A DNA stretch of 14,934 nucleotides from Rhodoferax sp. UBA5149 (GTDB lineage: Bacteria; Pseudomonadota; Gammaproteobacteria; Burkholderiales; Burkholderiaceae_C): the NCBI RefSeq assembly GCF_002413825.1, contig NZ_DHXT01000140.1:8322-23255 (forward strand). The letters are read 5' to 3'. Made by a program: the position numbers and the translations under genes. Below, piece by piece: positions 6,332-13,898 of this stretch. The notes beneath the pieces were generated by a model. That model was not told the origin of the DNA and ran no database searches. It saw only the letters and a list, made by a program, of their open reading frames with translations. How positions within the stretch are numbered: position 1 is the first letter of the stretch; each line of letters begins with the position of its first letter.

Positions 6332-8233
6332 ATGAGCATTGTTCGACTGGCCGCCACAACAGCACTACCTGCGATGGCGTCTTATCATCCGACTGATCTG
6401 GAACGAAGACATGGCGCACGGGCCAGGTCGATGCCAATAGCCATGCGCTCCAATGCGGTGCGACGAGGGCGCGGGCCATTGGCTGGCTTGATGCGCAACA
6501 ACCGACTCTACCCCGTGTTTCAGCCGATCGTGTCGCTGCGCGATGGGTCTGTCTATTCTCATGAAGCCTTGATCAGGGGGCCGCAGGACACGTCGTTTCA
6601 TGCGCCGGATGCGTTGCTGGTGGCAGCGGGACATGAGAGCTTAAATTTTGAGTTCGAGAACTTCTGTGTCAGCGTCGCGCTTGATCGCTGGGGCTCGCTC
6701 CTTGAATCAGGGCGTCTGTTTGTGAATATCAGCGCCGAGGTGCTGGTGCAGGTTCTGAAACGCTGCGGACGCGACGCCCTGATGGAGCTGGTCAGTGGTT
6801 TTGGTGTTTTGCCACGCATGCTGGTGCTCGAAATCACCGAGTATGAGCGGGTCACCGACATGGACTACCTGGCGAGTGTGGTGCGCGAAATCCGCTCAGC
6901 CGGCGTGTCACTTGCGCTGGACGATTTTGGCGATGGCCGGTCAAGCCTTCGGTTGTGGTCGCAACTCAAGCCTGAGTTTGTGAAGATCGACAAGTACTTC
7001 ACCAAGGACATCAGCCAGCACGCAGACAAGCTCAAGACGATTCAGGCCTTGCAGCAAATTGCCGCGATTTTTGACACTTCGCTGGTGGCGGAAGGCATTG
7101 AGACGGAAGACGACTTGCGTGTCTTGCGTGACCTCGGTATCACGTACGGACAGGGCTATTTCCTGGGACACCCGGCACTGCTGCCGCGTGAGCAGATTGA
7201 GGCGACGGCACTGGATGTGATGCGGGACCGCAGGGTTGCCGTGTTCCCCGAGCTGCGGCGGGCGTCCCATGCCGGGTCGCTCAGCCGTATTGCGGTGCTT
7301 GAAGCGCCAGCGGTCGGCTTGTCCACCACCAACAATGAATTGGCGAACCTGTTCTTGACTCACACCAAGCTGCATGCAGTGGCCGTCATTGACGGCACCC
7401 GGCCGGTGGGGATCATCAACCGCGCGCATTTCATGGACGAATACAGCAAGCTCTATTACCGCGAGGTATGGGGCCGAAAGCCCTGCATGGTGCATGCCAA
7501 CCTCGAGCCCCGATTGATCGAACGTGACCACAATGTTGACGAGTTGATCGGCATTCTCACCTCGGACGACCAGCGCTACCTGGCAGATGGTTTTATTGTG
7601 ACGGACAACGGCCGTTATGAAGGCTTGGGGACGGGCGAACAGCTGGTCCGCTCAGTCACGGAAACCCGCATCGAGGCGGCGCGCCACGCCAACCCATTGA
7701 CCTTTCTACCTGGCAATATTCCGATCAGCCAGCATATCGAGCGACTCTTGAACAGCGGTGTTGAATTTGTCGCCTGCTATGCCGATTTGAATAATTTCAA
7801 ACCATTCAATGACCAGTACGGCTATTGGCGCGGGGACGAAATGATTCGTCTGGTGGCCAGGCTCGCCTTGGCACACTGTGATCCGCAGCGTGATTTTGTA
7901 GGCCATGTGGGCGGCGATGATTTCATTATTCTGTACCAGAGTGCCAACTGGGAGTTGCAATGCCAGAGATTCGTGGCCGAATTTGCGGACCTCGCCATTG
8001 AGTTGTTTGACGCGTCGGCCCGCGAGGCGGGTGGCATCCATGCGGAAGACCGGCATGGCGTTTCAAGATTTTTCCCTTTGACCACGATATCGATCGGCGC
8101 GGTCAAAATTCACCGCGATGAATTTTCCAGTGCCGAACAGGTGGCGTCTGTCGCCGCGCGGGCCAAGCACGATGCCAAGATCTATGGTGAGGGTTTGCTG
8201 ATACGGGACAATGCGGATTTCAGCACCCACTGA
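6332..8233 (+). CDS. EAL-CBS-GGDEF cyclic-di-GMP signalling protein
   Basis: The 633-residue protein has the order EAL (about 55-295), CBS pair (about 315-445) and GGDEF (about 455-625). The EAL phosphodiesterase residues look complete: E78 in HEALIRG, N132 in FVNIS, E167 in LEITE, D197-D198 in LDDFGDG, K218 in VKID, E254 in VAEGIE and Q274 in YGQGYFLG. Hydrolysis of c-di-GMP to pGpG is therefore likely. The GGDEF half keeps D485LNNFKPFND494 and GD, but its signature is G527-G-D-D-F531, with D in place of the E before F, and no RxxD inhibitory site lies before it. Cyclase activity is doubtful and it may instead bind GTP as a regulator. No membrane segment is evident, so it should be cytosolic. 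The CBS pair may sense an adenine nucleotide. The start is uncertain: ATG 6332 has no clear Shine-Dalgarno and the first 50 residues are basic and unstructured; ATG 6374 or 6431 are options. Its 3' end overlaps ppx by 14 bp. Confidence 0.93.
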   Translation: MSIVRLAATTALPAMASYHPTDLERRHGARARSMPIAMRSNAVRRGRGPLAGLMRNNRLYPVFQPIVSLRDGSVYSHEALIRGPQDTSFHAPDALLVAAGHESLNFEFENFCVSVALDRWGSLLESGRLFVNISAEVLVQVLKRCGRDALMELVSGFGVLPRMLVLEITEYERVTDMDYLASVVREIRSAGVSLALDDFGDGRSSLRLWSQLKPEFVKIDKYFTKDISQHADKLKTIQALQQIAAIFDTSLVAEGIETEDDLRVLRDLGITYGQGYFLGHPALLPREQIEATALDVMRDRRVAVFPELRRASHAGSLSRIAVLEAPAVGLSTTNNELANLFLTHTKLHAVAVIDGTRPVGIINRAHFMDEYSKLYYREVWGRKPCMVHANLEPRLIERDHNVDELIGILTSDDQRYLADGFIVTDNGRYEGLGTGEQLVRSVTETRIEAARHANPLTFLPGNIPISQHIERLLNSGVEFVACYADLNNFKPFNDQYGYWRGDEMIRLVARLALAHCDPQRDFVGHVGGDDFIILYQSANWELQCQRFVAEFADLAIELFDASAREAGGIHAEDRHGVSRFFPLTTISIGAVKIHRDEFSSAEQVASVAARAKHDAKIYGEGLLIRDNADFSTH

Positions 8234-9740
8234 GCGCCAGTGACCAGGGGGTCTTCTGCCATGCCAGCACCTCTTCGCGCAACAGGTGGGCCGATTGGGG
8301 GAAGGCTTGGGCCCAACCGGCACGGCAGCCGAGGACAAAGCGGTTGGCATTTTCCAGATCACGCGTCAACACCAGGCCATTCAAGTCAGGGTCGCGCCGG
8401 GCGTGACACAAAATAACGGCTAGGCGCAAGGTGAGCAACTGTTGCACGAAGATTTCGTCTTCAAAGTCCACTTCCAGCTTGCGCAGTTTTCCGCGGTGCC
8501 CCAGTACCAGCAGACTGAGCTTGTGCAACTCGGACAAAGAGAAGCCCATGGCATCGGCATTGTCCAGAATATAGGCGCCATGCTTGTGGTAATCGCTGTG
8601 CGAGATATGGCTGCCTATATCATGCAGTTGGGCAGCCCAGTTCAGTTTCCGGTTCATCCGTTCATCGGTCAGGTTCGCGGGTGGGTTATCTGGCGTTGCT
8701 GTTTCGGTCTGGAGCTGAGCAAACAAATAGTTGGCGACCTTGCCGACGCGCAGGCCATGAACCGGGTCGGCGCCGAATTTAACGACAAGCCGTTGGACCG
8801 ACTTGGAACGCACATCGGTCTGGTCCTTGGTGCTGCCAATCAAGTCAAATATGAGTCCGTGCCGCAGGCCGCCGGTGGCCTGTTGCATTTGATCGACTTG
8901 CAGCAGGTCGAAAACCGCCCGCAAAATGCTTAAGCCCCCGCCAATGATGGAACGCCGGTCATCCCGCATGCCAGCCAGGCGCAGGCGGTCGGCGCTTTGC
9001 GCGTTGAGCAGCTTGTCCTGCAGCCAGTCCAGGCCTTCCCGACTGACCGAGCCTGTGGGCCAACCTGCGGCGGCCAATACATCGCCGACCGCACCCACGG
9101 TGCCAGCCGAGCCGTAAGCGATGTCCCAGGCGTCGCGCCGGTACGCATTGAGTGCTTCGTCCAACACCGCCTTGGCCGCAATTTCGGCCATTTGAAAAGC
9201 GTGTTTTGAGAACTGGCCGTCCGGGAAGTAGCGCGTGGACCATGCCGTGCTGCCGACCCGGTAGGATTCCATCACTTTTGGCTCAAAACCCTGACCCAAA
9301 ATGAGCTCGGTAGAGCGCCCGCCAATGTCAATTACCAGACGGCGCTCGTTCCCTTGCGGGAGTGCGTGGGCCACCCCCTGGTAAATCAGTCGCGCTTCTT
9401 CACGACCGGAGATGACGTCGATGGGGAAACCCAGCACGTCATTGGCGCGAACCAAAAATTCGTCACGGTTACGTGCTTCACGCAAGGTCTGTGTTGCCAC
9501 GGCGCGCACTTCGGCGCTGTTGAAACCGGCCAGACGCTCGCCAAAACGTGCCAGACAATCCCAACCCCGCTGCATGGCTTCGGGCGTCAGATTGCGATCG
9601 TCGTCCAGACCGTTGCCCTGGCGAACCGTTTCCTTCAAGTACTCAGTGCGGAAAAACTGACCGTGATCAATACGGCCAATTTCAAGGCGAAAGCTGTTGG
9701 ATCCCAAATCTACGGCGGCCAGGCGAGTTCCATCTTGCAT
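8220..9740 (-). CDS. ppx: Exopolyphosphatase (Ppx/GppA family)
   Basis: The 506-residue product has the actin-like ATPase fold of Ppx/GppA. The first phosphate loop is AAVDLGSNSFRLEIG (D11 on), the catalytic-region glutamates lie in ISGREEARLIYQG (E114-E115), and the second loop is DIGGRSTE (138-145). The C-terminal part has an HD-like signature, QLHDIGSHISHSDYHKH (H373-D374, H378, H385, H387). Members release terminal phosphate from polyphosphate or hydrolyse pppGpp; Ppx is preferred because ppk1 is close by, but the two cannot be separated with certainty. AGGAAA lies about 8-10 bases before the ATG at 9740. It reads in the same direction as the CHRD lipoprotein gene 80 bp upstream, with which it may share a transcript, and converges on the EAL-CBS-GGDEF gene with overlapping 3' ends. 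No Pho box precedes it. Confidence 0.93.
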   Translation of the reverse strand: MQDGTRLAAVDLGSNSFRLEIGRIDHGQFFRTEYLKETVRQGNGLDDDRNLTPEAMQRGWDCLARFGERLAGFNSAEVRAVATQTLREARNRDEFLVRANDVLGFPIDVISGREEARLIYQGVAHALPQGNERRLVIDIGGRSTELILGQGFEPKVMESYRVGSTAWSTRYFPDGQFSKHAFQMAEIAAKAVLDEALNAYRRDAWDIAYGSAGTVGAVGDVLAAAGWPTGSVSREGLDWLQDKLLNAQSADRLRLAGMRDDRRSIIGGGLSILRAVFDLLQVDQMQQATGGLRHGLIFDLIGSTKDQTDVRSKSVQRLVVKFGADPVHGLRVGKVANYLFAQLQTETATPDNPPANLTDERMNRKLNWAAQLHDIGSHISHSDYHKHGAYILDNADAMGFSLSELHKLSLLVLGHRGKLRKLEVDFEDEIFVQQLLTLRLAVILCHARRDPDLNGLVLTRDLENANRFVLGCRAGWAQAFPQSAHLLREEVLAWQKTPWSLALSGC

Positions 9741-9820
9741 CAGTCATGTTTCCTGTTTTTTCAGTGCCCAGCATAGCATTGGCGATCCCGTCCAGCGGCG
9801 AGTTCACATTTTCAAGGGCC

Positions 9821-10273
9821 TTACTCCCGCAAAATCATCTGTCCCCGAATTTCCCCGCCGGGGTGGGCTGTGGTGTGAATGTTGACGTACCATTTTCCAG
9901 CCAACAGGTCCGCCGCCTGTGCCGGGGTCAACGTTGCCTGACCTTCCAGGGGGCTGGTGACCGGGCCTTTGAAGGGCAGGGCGACGCTCGCGTTGCTGCC
10001 GATAGCGGCCGGGCCATGAAAGTGGCCGGCCGTGGCCGGGCCACTCAGGCCGGTAAACGACAGCTTCCAGCGGAACAGCCGGGTGTTTTTGTCCAACACG
10101 GCGTCGACCCGGCCGGTAGCCGGGGTGCTCGCGCGCGGCACCTCGTTCAGGCCCGTCATCTGGGTACTGAATGCCGCCAGATGGGCGTCGGGCCGCAGTA
10201 CGCTGCAGCCGGCCAGGGCAAAGGTAATGGCGGTGGTGGCGAGCACGGATCGCATGGCAAGGTAAAAACGCAT
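9821..10273 (-). CDS. CHRD-domain lipoprotein
   Basis: The product has 150 residues. Residues 1-22 form a lipoprotein signal peptide ending in the lipobox L20-A-G-C23, so the mature protein should be acylated at C23 and anchored to a membrane, probably the outer one. Residues about 30-150 match the CHRD domain: TGLNEVPRASTPATG, then GPATAGHFHGPA, and the closing WYVNIHTTAHPGGEIRGQM. The conserved histidines might bind a ligand or metal, but the biochemical role of CHRD domains is not settled. I chose ATG 10273 because GGAAG lies 9 bases upstream and the signal peptide starts there; the frame stays open a further 37 codons upstream, but that extension is basic and would bury the signal peptide. 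It is followed by ppx on the same strand. Confidence 0.88.
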   Translation of the reverse strand: MRFYLAMRSVLATTAITFALAGCSVLRPDAHLAAFSTQMTGLNEVPRASTPATGRVDAVLDKNTRLFRWKLSFTGLSGPATAGHFHGPAAIGSNASVALPFKGPVTSPLEGQATLTPAQAADLLAGKWYVNIHTTAHPGGEIRGQMILRE

Positions 10274-10300
10274 TGTGAACGTCTTCCGAATATTTGGAAT

Positions 10301-10316
10301 GATCGAAATTTCGGTC
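10301..10316. promoter_or_regulatory. 16-bp palindrome upstream of the CHRD lipoprotein gene
   Basis: GATCGAAATTTCGGTC is a perfect dyad except for one base pair at the third position from each end. It lies about 30 bp upstream of the lipoprotein start, where an operator would sit. No regulator is identified and a chance palindrome cannot be excluded. Confidence 0.3.
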
Positions 10317-10372
10317 CGAGTGTAGGGGCCAAGGCGCCTGGCCGTCCGTTTTTTCTGCCGTTTATTTGTAAC

Positions 10373-10427
10373 AAAATATGCCATTAGCCCTCGTCATTAC
10401 TGCGAAAGCAGCTATTATTTTTATAGC
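10373..10427 (-). repeat. Dispersed intergenic repeat, copy 1
   Basis: Read on the minus strand, this 55-bp stretch starts GCTATAAAAATAATAGCTGC. It aligns without gaps to 13172-13226 on the plus strand, with 39 of 55 identical bases by my count. The conserved parts are a GCTAT...ATAGC hairpin, then TGCTT-CGCA, ACG-GGGCT, GGC and TATTTT. It lies between the divergent CHRD lipoprotein and dinG genes. I remember similar GCTAT...ATAGCTGCTTGCGC elements as common between genes in Comamonadaceae, but could not check this. Confidence 0.68.
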
Positions 10428-10443
10428 AATAGTCTTGCCAGTC

Positions 10444-10526
10444 GGAGGAACTGAAATCATGAAGGCGGTGTAATGGAGGCTGTGCAGATCAAATTAATGA
10501 AACAAAACAATGGGTATGTCTCTTGA
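10444..10526 (+). other. Two tiny overlapping leader ORFs feeding the dinG start
   Basis: GGAGGA at 10444-10449, an excellent Shine-Dalgarno, lies 9 bases before ATG 10459, which opens a frame of only four codons (MKAV, stop TAA 10471-10473). The last A of that stop is the first base of a second ATG at 10473, opening a 17-codon frame (MEAVQIKLMKQNNGYVS) that stops with TGA at 10524-10526. That stop overlaps the TTG start of dinG (10523-10525) as TTGA. The chain of stop/start overlaps looks like translational coupling. Whether either peptide is made is unknown. Confidence 0.4.
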
Positions 10527-12667
10527 GCGCTGACGCGCTGGCCAACTTGTCGCTGGCCGCCTTTGACCAGATGGTGGATGCGACCTCGGGCTTTCGCTCG
10601 CGCCCGGGCCAGCGTGAAATGGCGCAACGCATTGCCAGTGCCTTGTCGGGTGTGACGCTGGGCGAACACCCCGACCCCGGCAAAGCCATCACCGTCATCC
10701 AGGCTGGCACCGGTGTCGGCAAGTCGGCGGCCTACCTGTCCACCACCGTGGCCATGGCGCTTTCGCTCAAGACCCGGGTCGTCATCTCGACCGCCACGGT
10801 GGCCCTGCAGGAGCAGCTGATGACCAAAGACCTGCCGGCCCTGGCCGCCGTGCTGGAGACGCCCTTTGTTTTTGCGCTGGCCAAGGGGCGGGGCCGCTAC
10901 GTGTGCAAGCTCAAGCTGGAGCGGCTGGCGGGTGCCGGCGAGGCCGGGGACGATTTGTTTGAGGCCGATGAAGACCTGCCGCCGCCGCGCGGTGCGTTTG
11001 CCAAACAGTTGCAGGGTGAGGACCCCGAGGAGCGCCGCATGAAGCTCTATGAATCACTGGCCGTGGCCCTGGCCAGCGGCAAATGGGACGGCGACCGCGA
11101 CAAGCTGGCCGAGCAACCTGAGCCCCGGGACTGGTCTGCCGTGGCCGCTGAGCGTCACACCTGCACCGCTCGCCATTGCCCGCGTTTCAGGGAGTGCAGT
11201 TACTACGACGCCCGCACCAAACTGGCCGAGGCCCAGGTCATCGTGGCCAACCACGATCTGGTGCTGGCATCGCTCGGCATGAAGGCGCTACCCGAGCTGG
11301 ACAAATGCCTGGTGGTGTTTGACGAGGGGCATCACCTGCCCGCCGTGGCGCTGGACCAGTTCGCCAGCAGCATGGATTTGTCCAGCCTGCGTTGGCTCGA
11401 CAAATTGCCCAAGACCTTGCAGGAGGTGGGCGAAAAAATACACGTGGAACTCGCGCAAGACGTCAGCACGCTGGCGCAGCAACTCAAAGCCGCGCTGTTT
11501 GACGTGGGCCGGATGGTGATGGACTTGCTCAAGGTCACCAGCAGTGGCTATGACGGCGTCCATCGTTTCAAAATGGGCGTGCTGCCCGAGGCCTGGCGCG
11601 ACCCCATGACCCTGATTCAGGGCCACGCAACCGGCCTGTCCAAAGCGCTGGAGGCGCTCGGTGCCGAGGTGAAACTGCTGGCCAAGGAAGACCCGTCGCA
11701 AGCGGTGAGCTGTTCGCTGATGTACGCCAAATTGGGGCAATTGGCGCCCAAGCTGGGCAGCGTGGTGGAAACCAGCAGCCTGCTGCTGGCGCACGGCCCG
11801 CAACCGCTGGCCAAGTGGCTCCAATCCGATACCAGTTCGGGTCTGGTCTTTTTGACCGCCCACGCGTGCCCGATCGTGCCGGGCGACCTGCTGCGTCAAT
11901 CGCTGTGGAGCCAGGTGCGCGGGGCTGTCATCACCTCGGCCTCACTCACCAGTTGCGGCAGTTTTGACTATTTTTTACAGGAAGCCGGGCTGGTCAAGCT
12001 CCCGCATGTATCAACCCTGGAAGTCGAGAGTCCTTTCAACTATCAAACCCAGGGCGAACTCATTGTGGTGGAGACCGCCGCCGACCCGAAGAACGCCGAG
12101 GCCTACACGCTGGAGATGGTGGGGGAGCTGCTGTCCGATTTGAGCCAGGTCGCGCATGGCGCTCTGGTGCTGTTCACCTCGCGCGTGCAGATGAAGGCGG
12201 CGGTGGATGCGCTGGGCGCCGCTTTGCAGGAAGTGGTGCTGGTGCAGGGCCAAATGGCGCGGGGCCGCCTGTTGGCAACGCATCAGGCGCGGATCGAGGC
12301 CGGGCTGCCGTCGGTGATTTTCGGCTTGCAGTCGTTTGGCGAAGGCCTGGATTTGCCGGGCAAGCTGTGCGAGACGGTGTTCATCGCCAAGTTGCCGTTC
12401 AGTCCGCCGTCCGACCCGGTGGAGGAAGCCCGTTCCGAGTGGCTCAAGAGCGTCGGGCGTGATCCGTTTTCCGAGCTGGTGGTGCCGGCCACCGGCATCA
12501 AGCTGCTGCAATGGACGGGCCGGGCGATTCGCACCGAGGACGACCACGCCACCGTGATTTGTTATGACCGGCGCCTGCTGCGGATGGCGTTCGGGCGGCG
12601 CATGCTGCAGGGCTTGCCGCCGTATGCGGTGTCGCGCCGGGTCGGCGGCGTGGCCTTGGCGGTTTGA
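10523..12667 (+). CDS. dinG: ATP-dependent DNA helicase DinG
   Basis: The 714-residue protein is a superfamily 2 iron-sulfur helicase of the XPD/DinG type, unwinding 5' to 3' in repair and at R-loops or replication-transcription conflicts. Walker A is AGTGVGKS (A61-S68) and the DEAH-type Walker B is DEGHH (D267-H271). Four cysteines, C128, C214, C219 and C225, lie between them with the spacing expected for the 4Fe-4S ligands. Motif VI is QWTGRAIRTEDD near the C-terminus. The only start in frame upstream of ATG 10571 is TTG 10523, which gives the N-terminus SADALANLSLAAFDQMV; it has no strong Shine-Dalgarno of its own but overlaps the stop of a 17-codon leader ORF. I see no LexA box in front, unlike E. 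coli dinG. The small membrane protein gene follows after 55 bp and may be cotranscribed. Confidence 0.94.
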   Translation: MSADALANLSLAAFDQMVDATSGFRSRPGQREMAQRIASALSGVTLGEHPDPGKAITVIQAGTGVGKSAAYLSTTVAMALSLKTRVVISTATVALQEQLMTKDLPALAAVLETPFVFALAKGRGRYVCKLKLERLAGAGEAGDDLFEADEDLPPPRGAFAKQLQGEDPEERRMKLYESLAVALASGKWDGDRDKLAEQPEPRDWSAVAAERHTCTARHCPRFRECSYYDARTKLAEAQVIVANHDLVLASLGMKALPELDKCLVVFDEGHHLPAVALDQFASSMDLSSLRWLDKLPKTLQEVGEKIHVELAQDVSTLAQQLKAALFDVGRMVMDLLKVTSSGYDGVHRFKMGVLPEAWRDPMTLIQGHATGLSKALEALGAEVKLLAKEDPSQAVSCSLMYAKLGQLAPKLGSVVETSSLLLAHGPQPLAKWLQSDTSSGLVFLTAHACPIVPGDLLRQSLWSQVRGAVITSASLTSCGSFDYFLQEAGLVKLPHVSTLEVESPFNYQTQGELIVVETAADPKNAEAYTLEMVGELLSDLSQVAHGALVLFTSRVQMKAAVDALGAALQEVVLVQGQMARGRLLATHQARIEAGLPSVIFGLQSFGEGLDLPGKLCETVFIAKLPFSPPSDPVEEARSEWLKSVGRDPFSELVVPATGIKLLQWTGRAIRTEDDHATVICYDRRLLRMAFGRRMLQGLPPYAVSRRVGGVALAV

Positions 12668-12722
12668 TCGGTCTTGCATTTTGCGTGATGGGCCACAGTT
12701 GTGTTGTCAGTGAAGGAGTTCC

Positions 12723-13043
12723 ATGTTGAACCAGATGGTGAGAACGGTTTTTGGCTTGATTTTTCGGGTGGTGTTTTTGCTGGCGGGGCTGGTTTTTCTG
12801 GCCAGTATGCTCACGGTCGCGTTGCTGGTGCTGGCGGTCTGGCTGCTTCGGGCGCTCTGGGCCCGTTTGACGGGCCAACCGGTGGGTCCCTGGACGTTTC
12901 AGATCAATCGTCAGGCGGTGTGGAACCGCTTTTACCGTGCGCCGGGGCAAGGTCACTCGCCCCAGCGCAATGACGCCGATGTGATTGATGCGGAAATCAA
13001 GGAAGTTATTGAAATCAAGGAAATCAAACAGCCGGAGCGCTAG
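12723..13043 (+). CDS. Small membrane protein of unknown function
   Basis: The 106-residue product has a hydrophobic stretch at residues about 9-45 (FGLIFRVVFLLAGLVFLASM then TVALLVLAVWLLRALW), long enough for two closely spaced transmembrane helices. A basic region follows (INRQAVWNRFYRAPG). The tail, from about residue 84, is charged and repetitive (DVIDAEIKEVIEIKEIKQ) and probably cytoplasmic or coiled. GGAG at 12714-12717 lies just upstream of the ATG at 12723, supporting this start. I do not recognise a family. It follows dinG by 55 bp on the same strand and ends 28 bp before the large inverted repeat that probably terminates the transcript. Confidence 0.75.
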   Translation: MLNQMVRTVFGLIFRVVFLLAGLVFLASMLTVALLVLAVWLLRALWARLTGQPVGPWTFQINRQAVWNRFYRAPGQGHSPQRNDADVIDAEIKEVIEIKEIKQPER

Positions 13044-13071
13044 GCTGGTCGGGCTGTGTTGGCTTTGACCC

Positions 13072-13152
13072 GGCGCGAGTGGGGCGGATGCCGGGCGCTC
13101 CAAGTCCTTCGGACTTTTTGATGTCGCGCCCGACATCCGCCCCACTCGCGCC
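13072..13152 (+). terminator. Large nested inverted repeat with terminator-like hairpin
   Basis: Two 27-bp arms (13072-13098 and 13126-13152) are complementary at 26 of 27 positions; the single mismatch is at base 13091. The arms begin GGCGCGAGTGGGGCGGATG on the left. Between them AAGTCC-TTC-GGACTT (13102-13116) followed by TTT to 13119 makes a small hairpin with a U-tract in plus-strand RNA. The element lies between the convergent genes for the small membrane protein and EcsC. The inner hairpin is a reasonable plus-strand terminator; the outer stem is far longer than a terminator needs. Confidence 0.7.
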
Positions 13153-13171
13153 TCATGTTGCTTGTGTGTAT

Positions 13172-13226
13172 GCTATTTAATTGATAGCTGCTTGCGCATA
13201 TCCTACGGGGGCTGGGGGCCTATTTT
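13172..13226 (+). repeat. Dispersed intergenic repeat, copy 2
   Basis: This stretch starts GCTATTTAATTGATAGCTGC and continues TTGCGCATATCC, ACGGGGGCT and CCTATTTT. It pairs, in the opposite orientation, with the copy at 10373-10427. It ends 3 bp before the stop codon of the minus-strand ecsC-like gene, so it forms that gene's immediate 3' flank; the GCTAT...ATAGC hairpin may protect or end that transcript. Confidence 0.68.
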
Positions 13227-13228
13227 AC

Positions 13229-13834
13229 TTATATGTCGATGACGATGTCATTGGAAAACAGCTCAATCGCCGTGTTCGCCACCTGGCTGGTATCAAAGTA
13301 CGCGTAGGCGCCGACACCCACGGCGCCGATCAGCGGTATGAAGCGCGAAACGCTCTTGCCGATGATGTTTCTCGTGACTTTGACACCCAGCGTGCGCGCC
13401 GCAGACTGGATAAAAGCCAGCGAGGCGGCCTTGACCACATAACGCTCACCCACACGCACCACGACATCGCGAAAAAGCTGTGCTGACACATGCTTGAACA
13501 GGCAGTAAATCATTTGCTCACGGCCCAGCGCGGCGCTCTTGCCATAGACCGAGGCGATGTCCGACACCATTTGCGCCTGCAGCTTCCACACCCCCACCAG
13601 TTCGGGCAGTATCGTCAGCCAGCCCAAAAAACCCGGTGGCAAGGCGAGCGACGCGGCCATCAGGCTGGCTTGCCGGGCGGCGCTGCGGCCAAGAGCCCGG
13701 GCCCGCTCCTCGGGTTGCGCAAGTTTGCTTTCGCTGGACGCGGGCACGCGCAACACCAGATCCAGAATGGCGTCGCCCACTTTGTGGCTCGGGTCTGGGT
13801 GTGATGCAAGGGTGGTAACCGCGTTTTTCGGCAT
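13229..13834 (-). CDS. EcsC family protein
   Basis: The 201-residue protein is rich in alanine, with amphipathic helices and a weakly hydrophobic centre: GRSAARQASLMAASLALPP, then LTILPELVGVWKLQAQMV, and near the end SRFIPLIGAVGVGAYAYFD. This order (helical N-terminal part, PELVGVWKLQAQMV-type segment, glycine-rich FIPLIGAVGVGAYAYFDT near the end) is characteristic of EcsC-domain proteins. Their biochemical role is unknown; the name comes from the Bacillus ecsABC locus, although this gene has no ABC transporter neighbours. I chose ATG 13834 over the TTG at 13843 because neither has a clear Shine-Dalgarno and ATG is the commoner start. It is divergent from aroD, with two matching palindromes between the starts. 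Confidence 0.72.
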   Translation of the reverse strand: MPKNAVTTLASHPDPSHKVGDAILDLVLRVPASSESKLAQPEERARALGRSAARQASLMAASLALPPGFLGWLTILPELVGVWKLQAQMVSDIASVYGKSAALGREQMIYCLFKHVSAQLFRDVVVRVGERYVVKAASLAFIQSAARTLGVKVTRNIIGKSVSRFIPLIGAVGVGAYAYFDTSQVANTAIELFSNDIVIDI

Positions 13835-13898
13835 GGTGGGCAATTATCTCGCGCTTGGGCGTGCGTCGGCCCAGGTCCGGGTTGGTGTCGGGCCCGCA

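Noticed and set aside
10274..10384. 37-residue N-terminal extension of the CHRD protein
   Set aside because: The extension is basic and would place the signal peptide internally; GGAAG before ATG 10273 and the lipobox at residues 20-23 fix the shorter form.
9548..10387. A 279-codon plus-strand frame spanning ppx and the CHRD lipoprotein gene
   Set aside because: It runs antisense across two clear genes and reads as low-information sequence with no domain.
10428..10522. LexA (SOS) box in front of dinG
   Set aside because: E. coli dinG is SOS-controlled, so I looked for CTGT-N8-ACAG in the region before the start and found none.
13072..13152. The large inverted repeat as ends of an insertion sequence
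   Set aside because: Only 27 bp separate the arms, no transposase gene is present, and the flanks show no direct target duplication.
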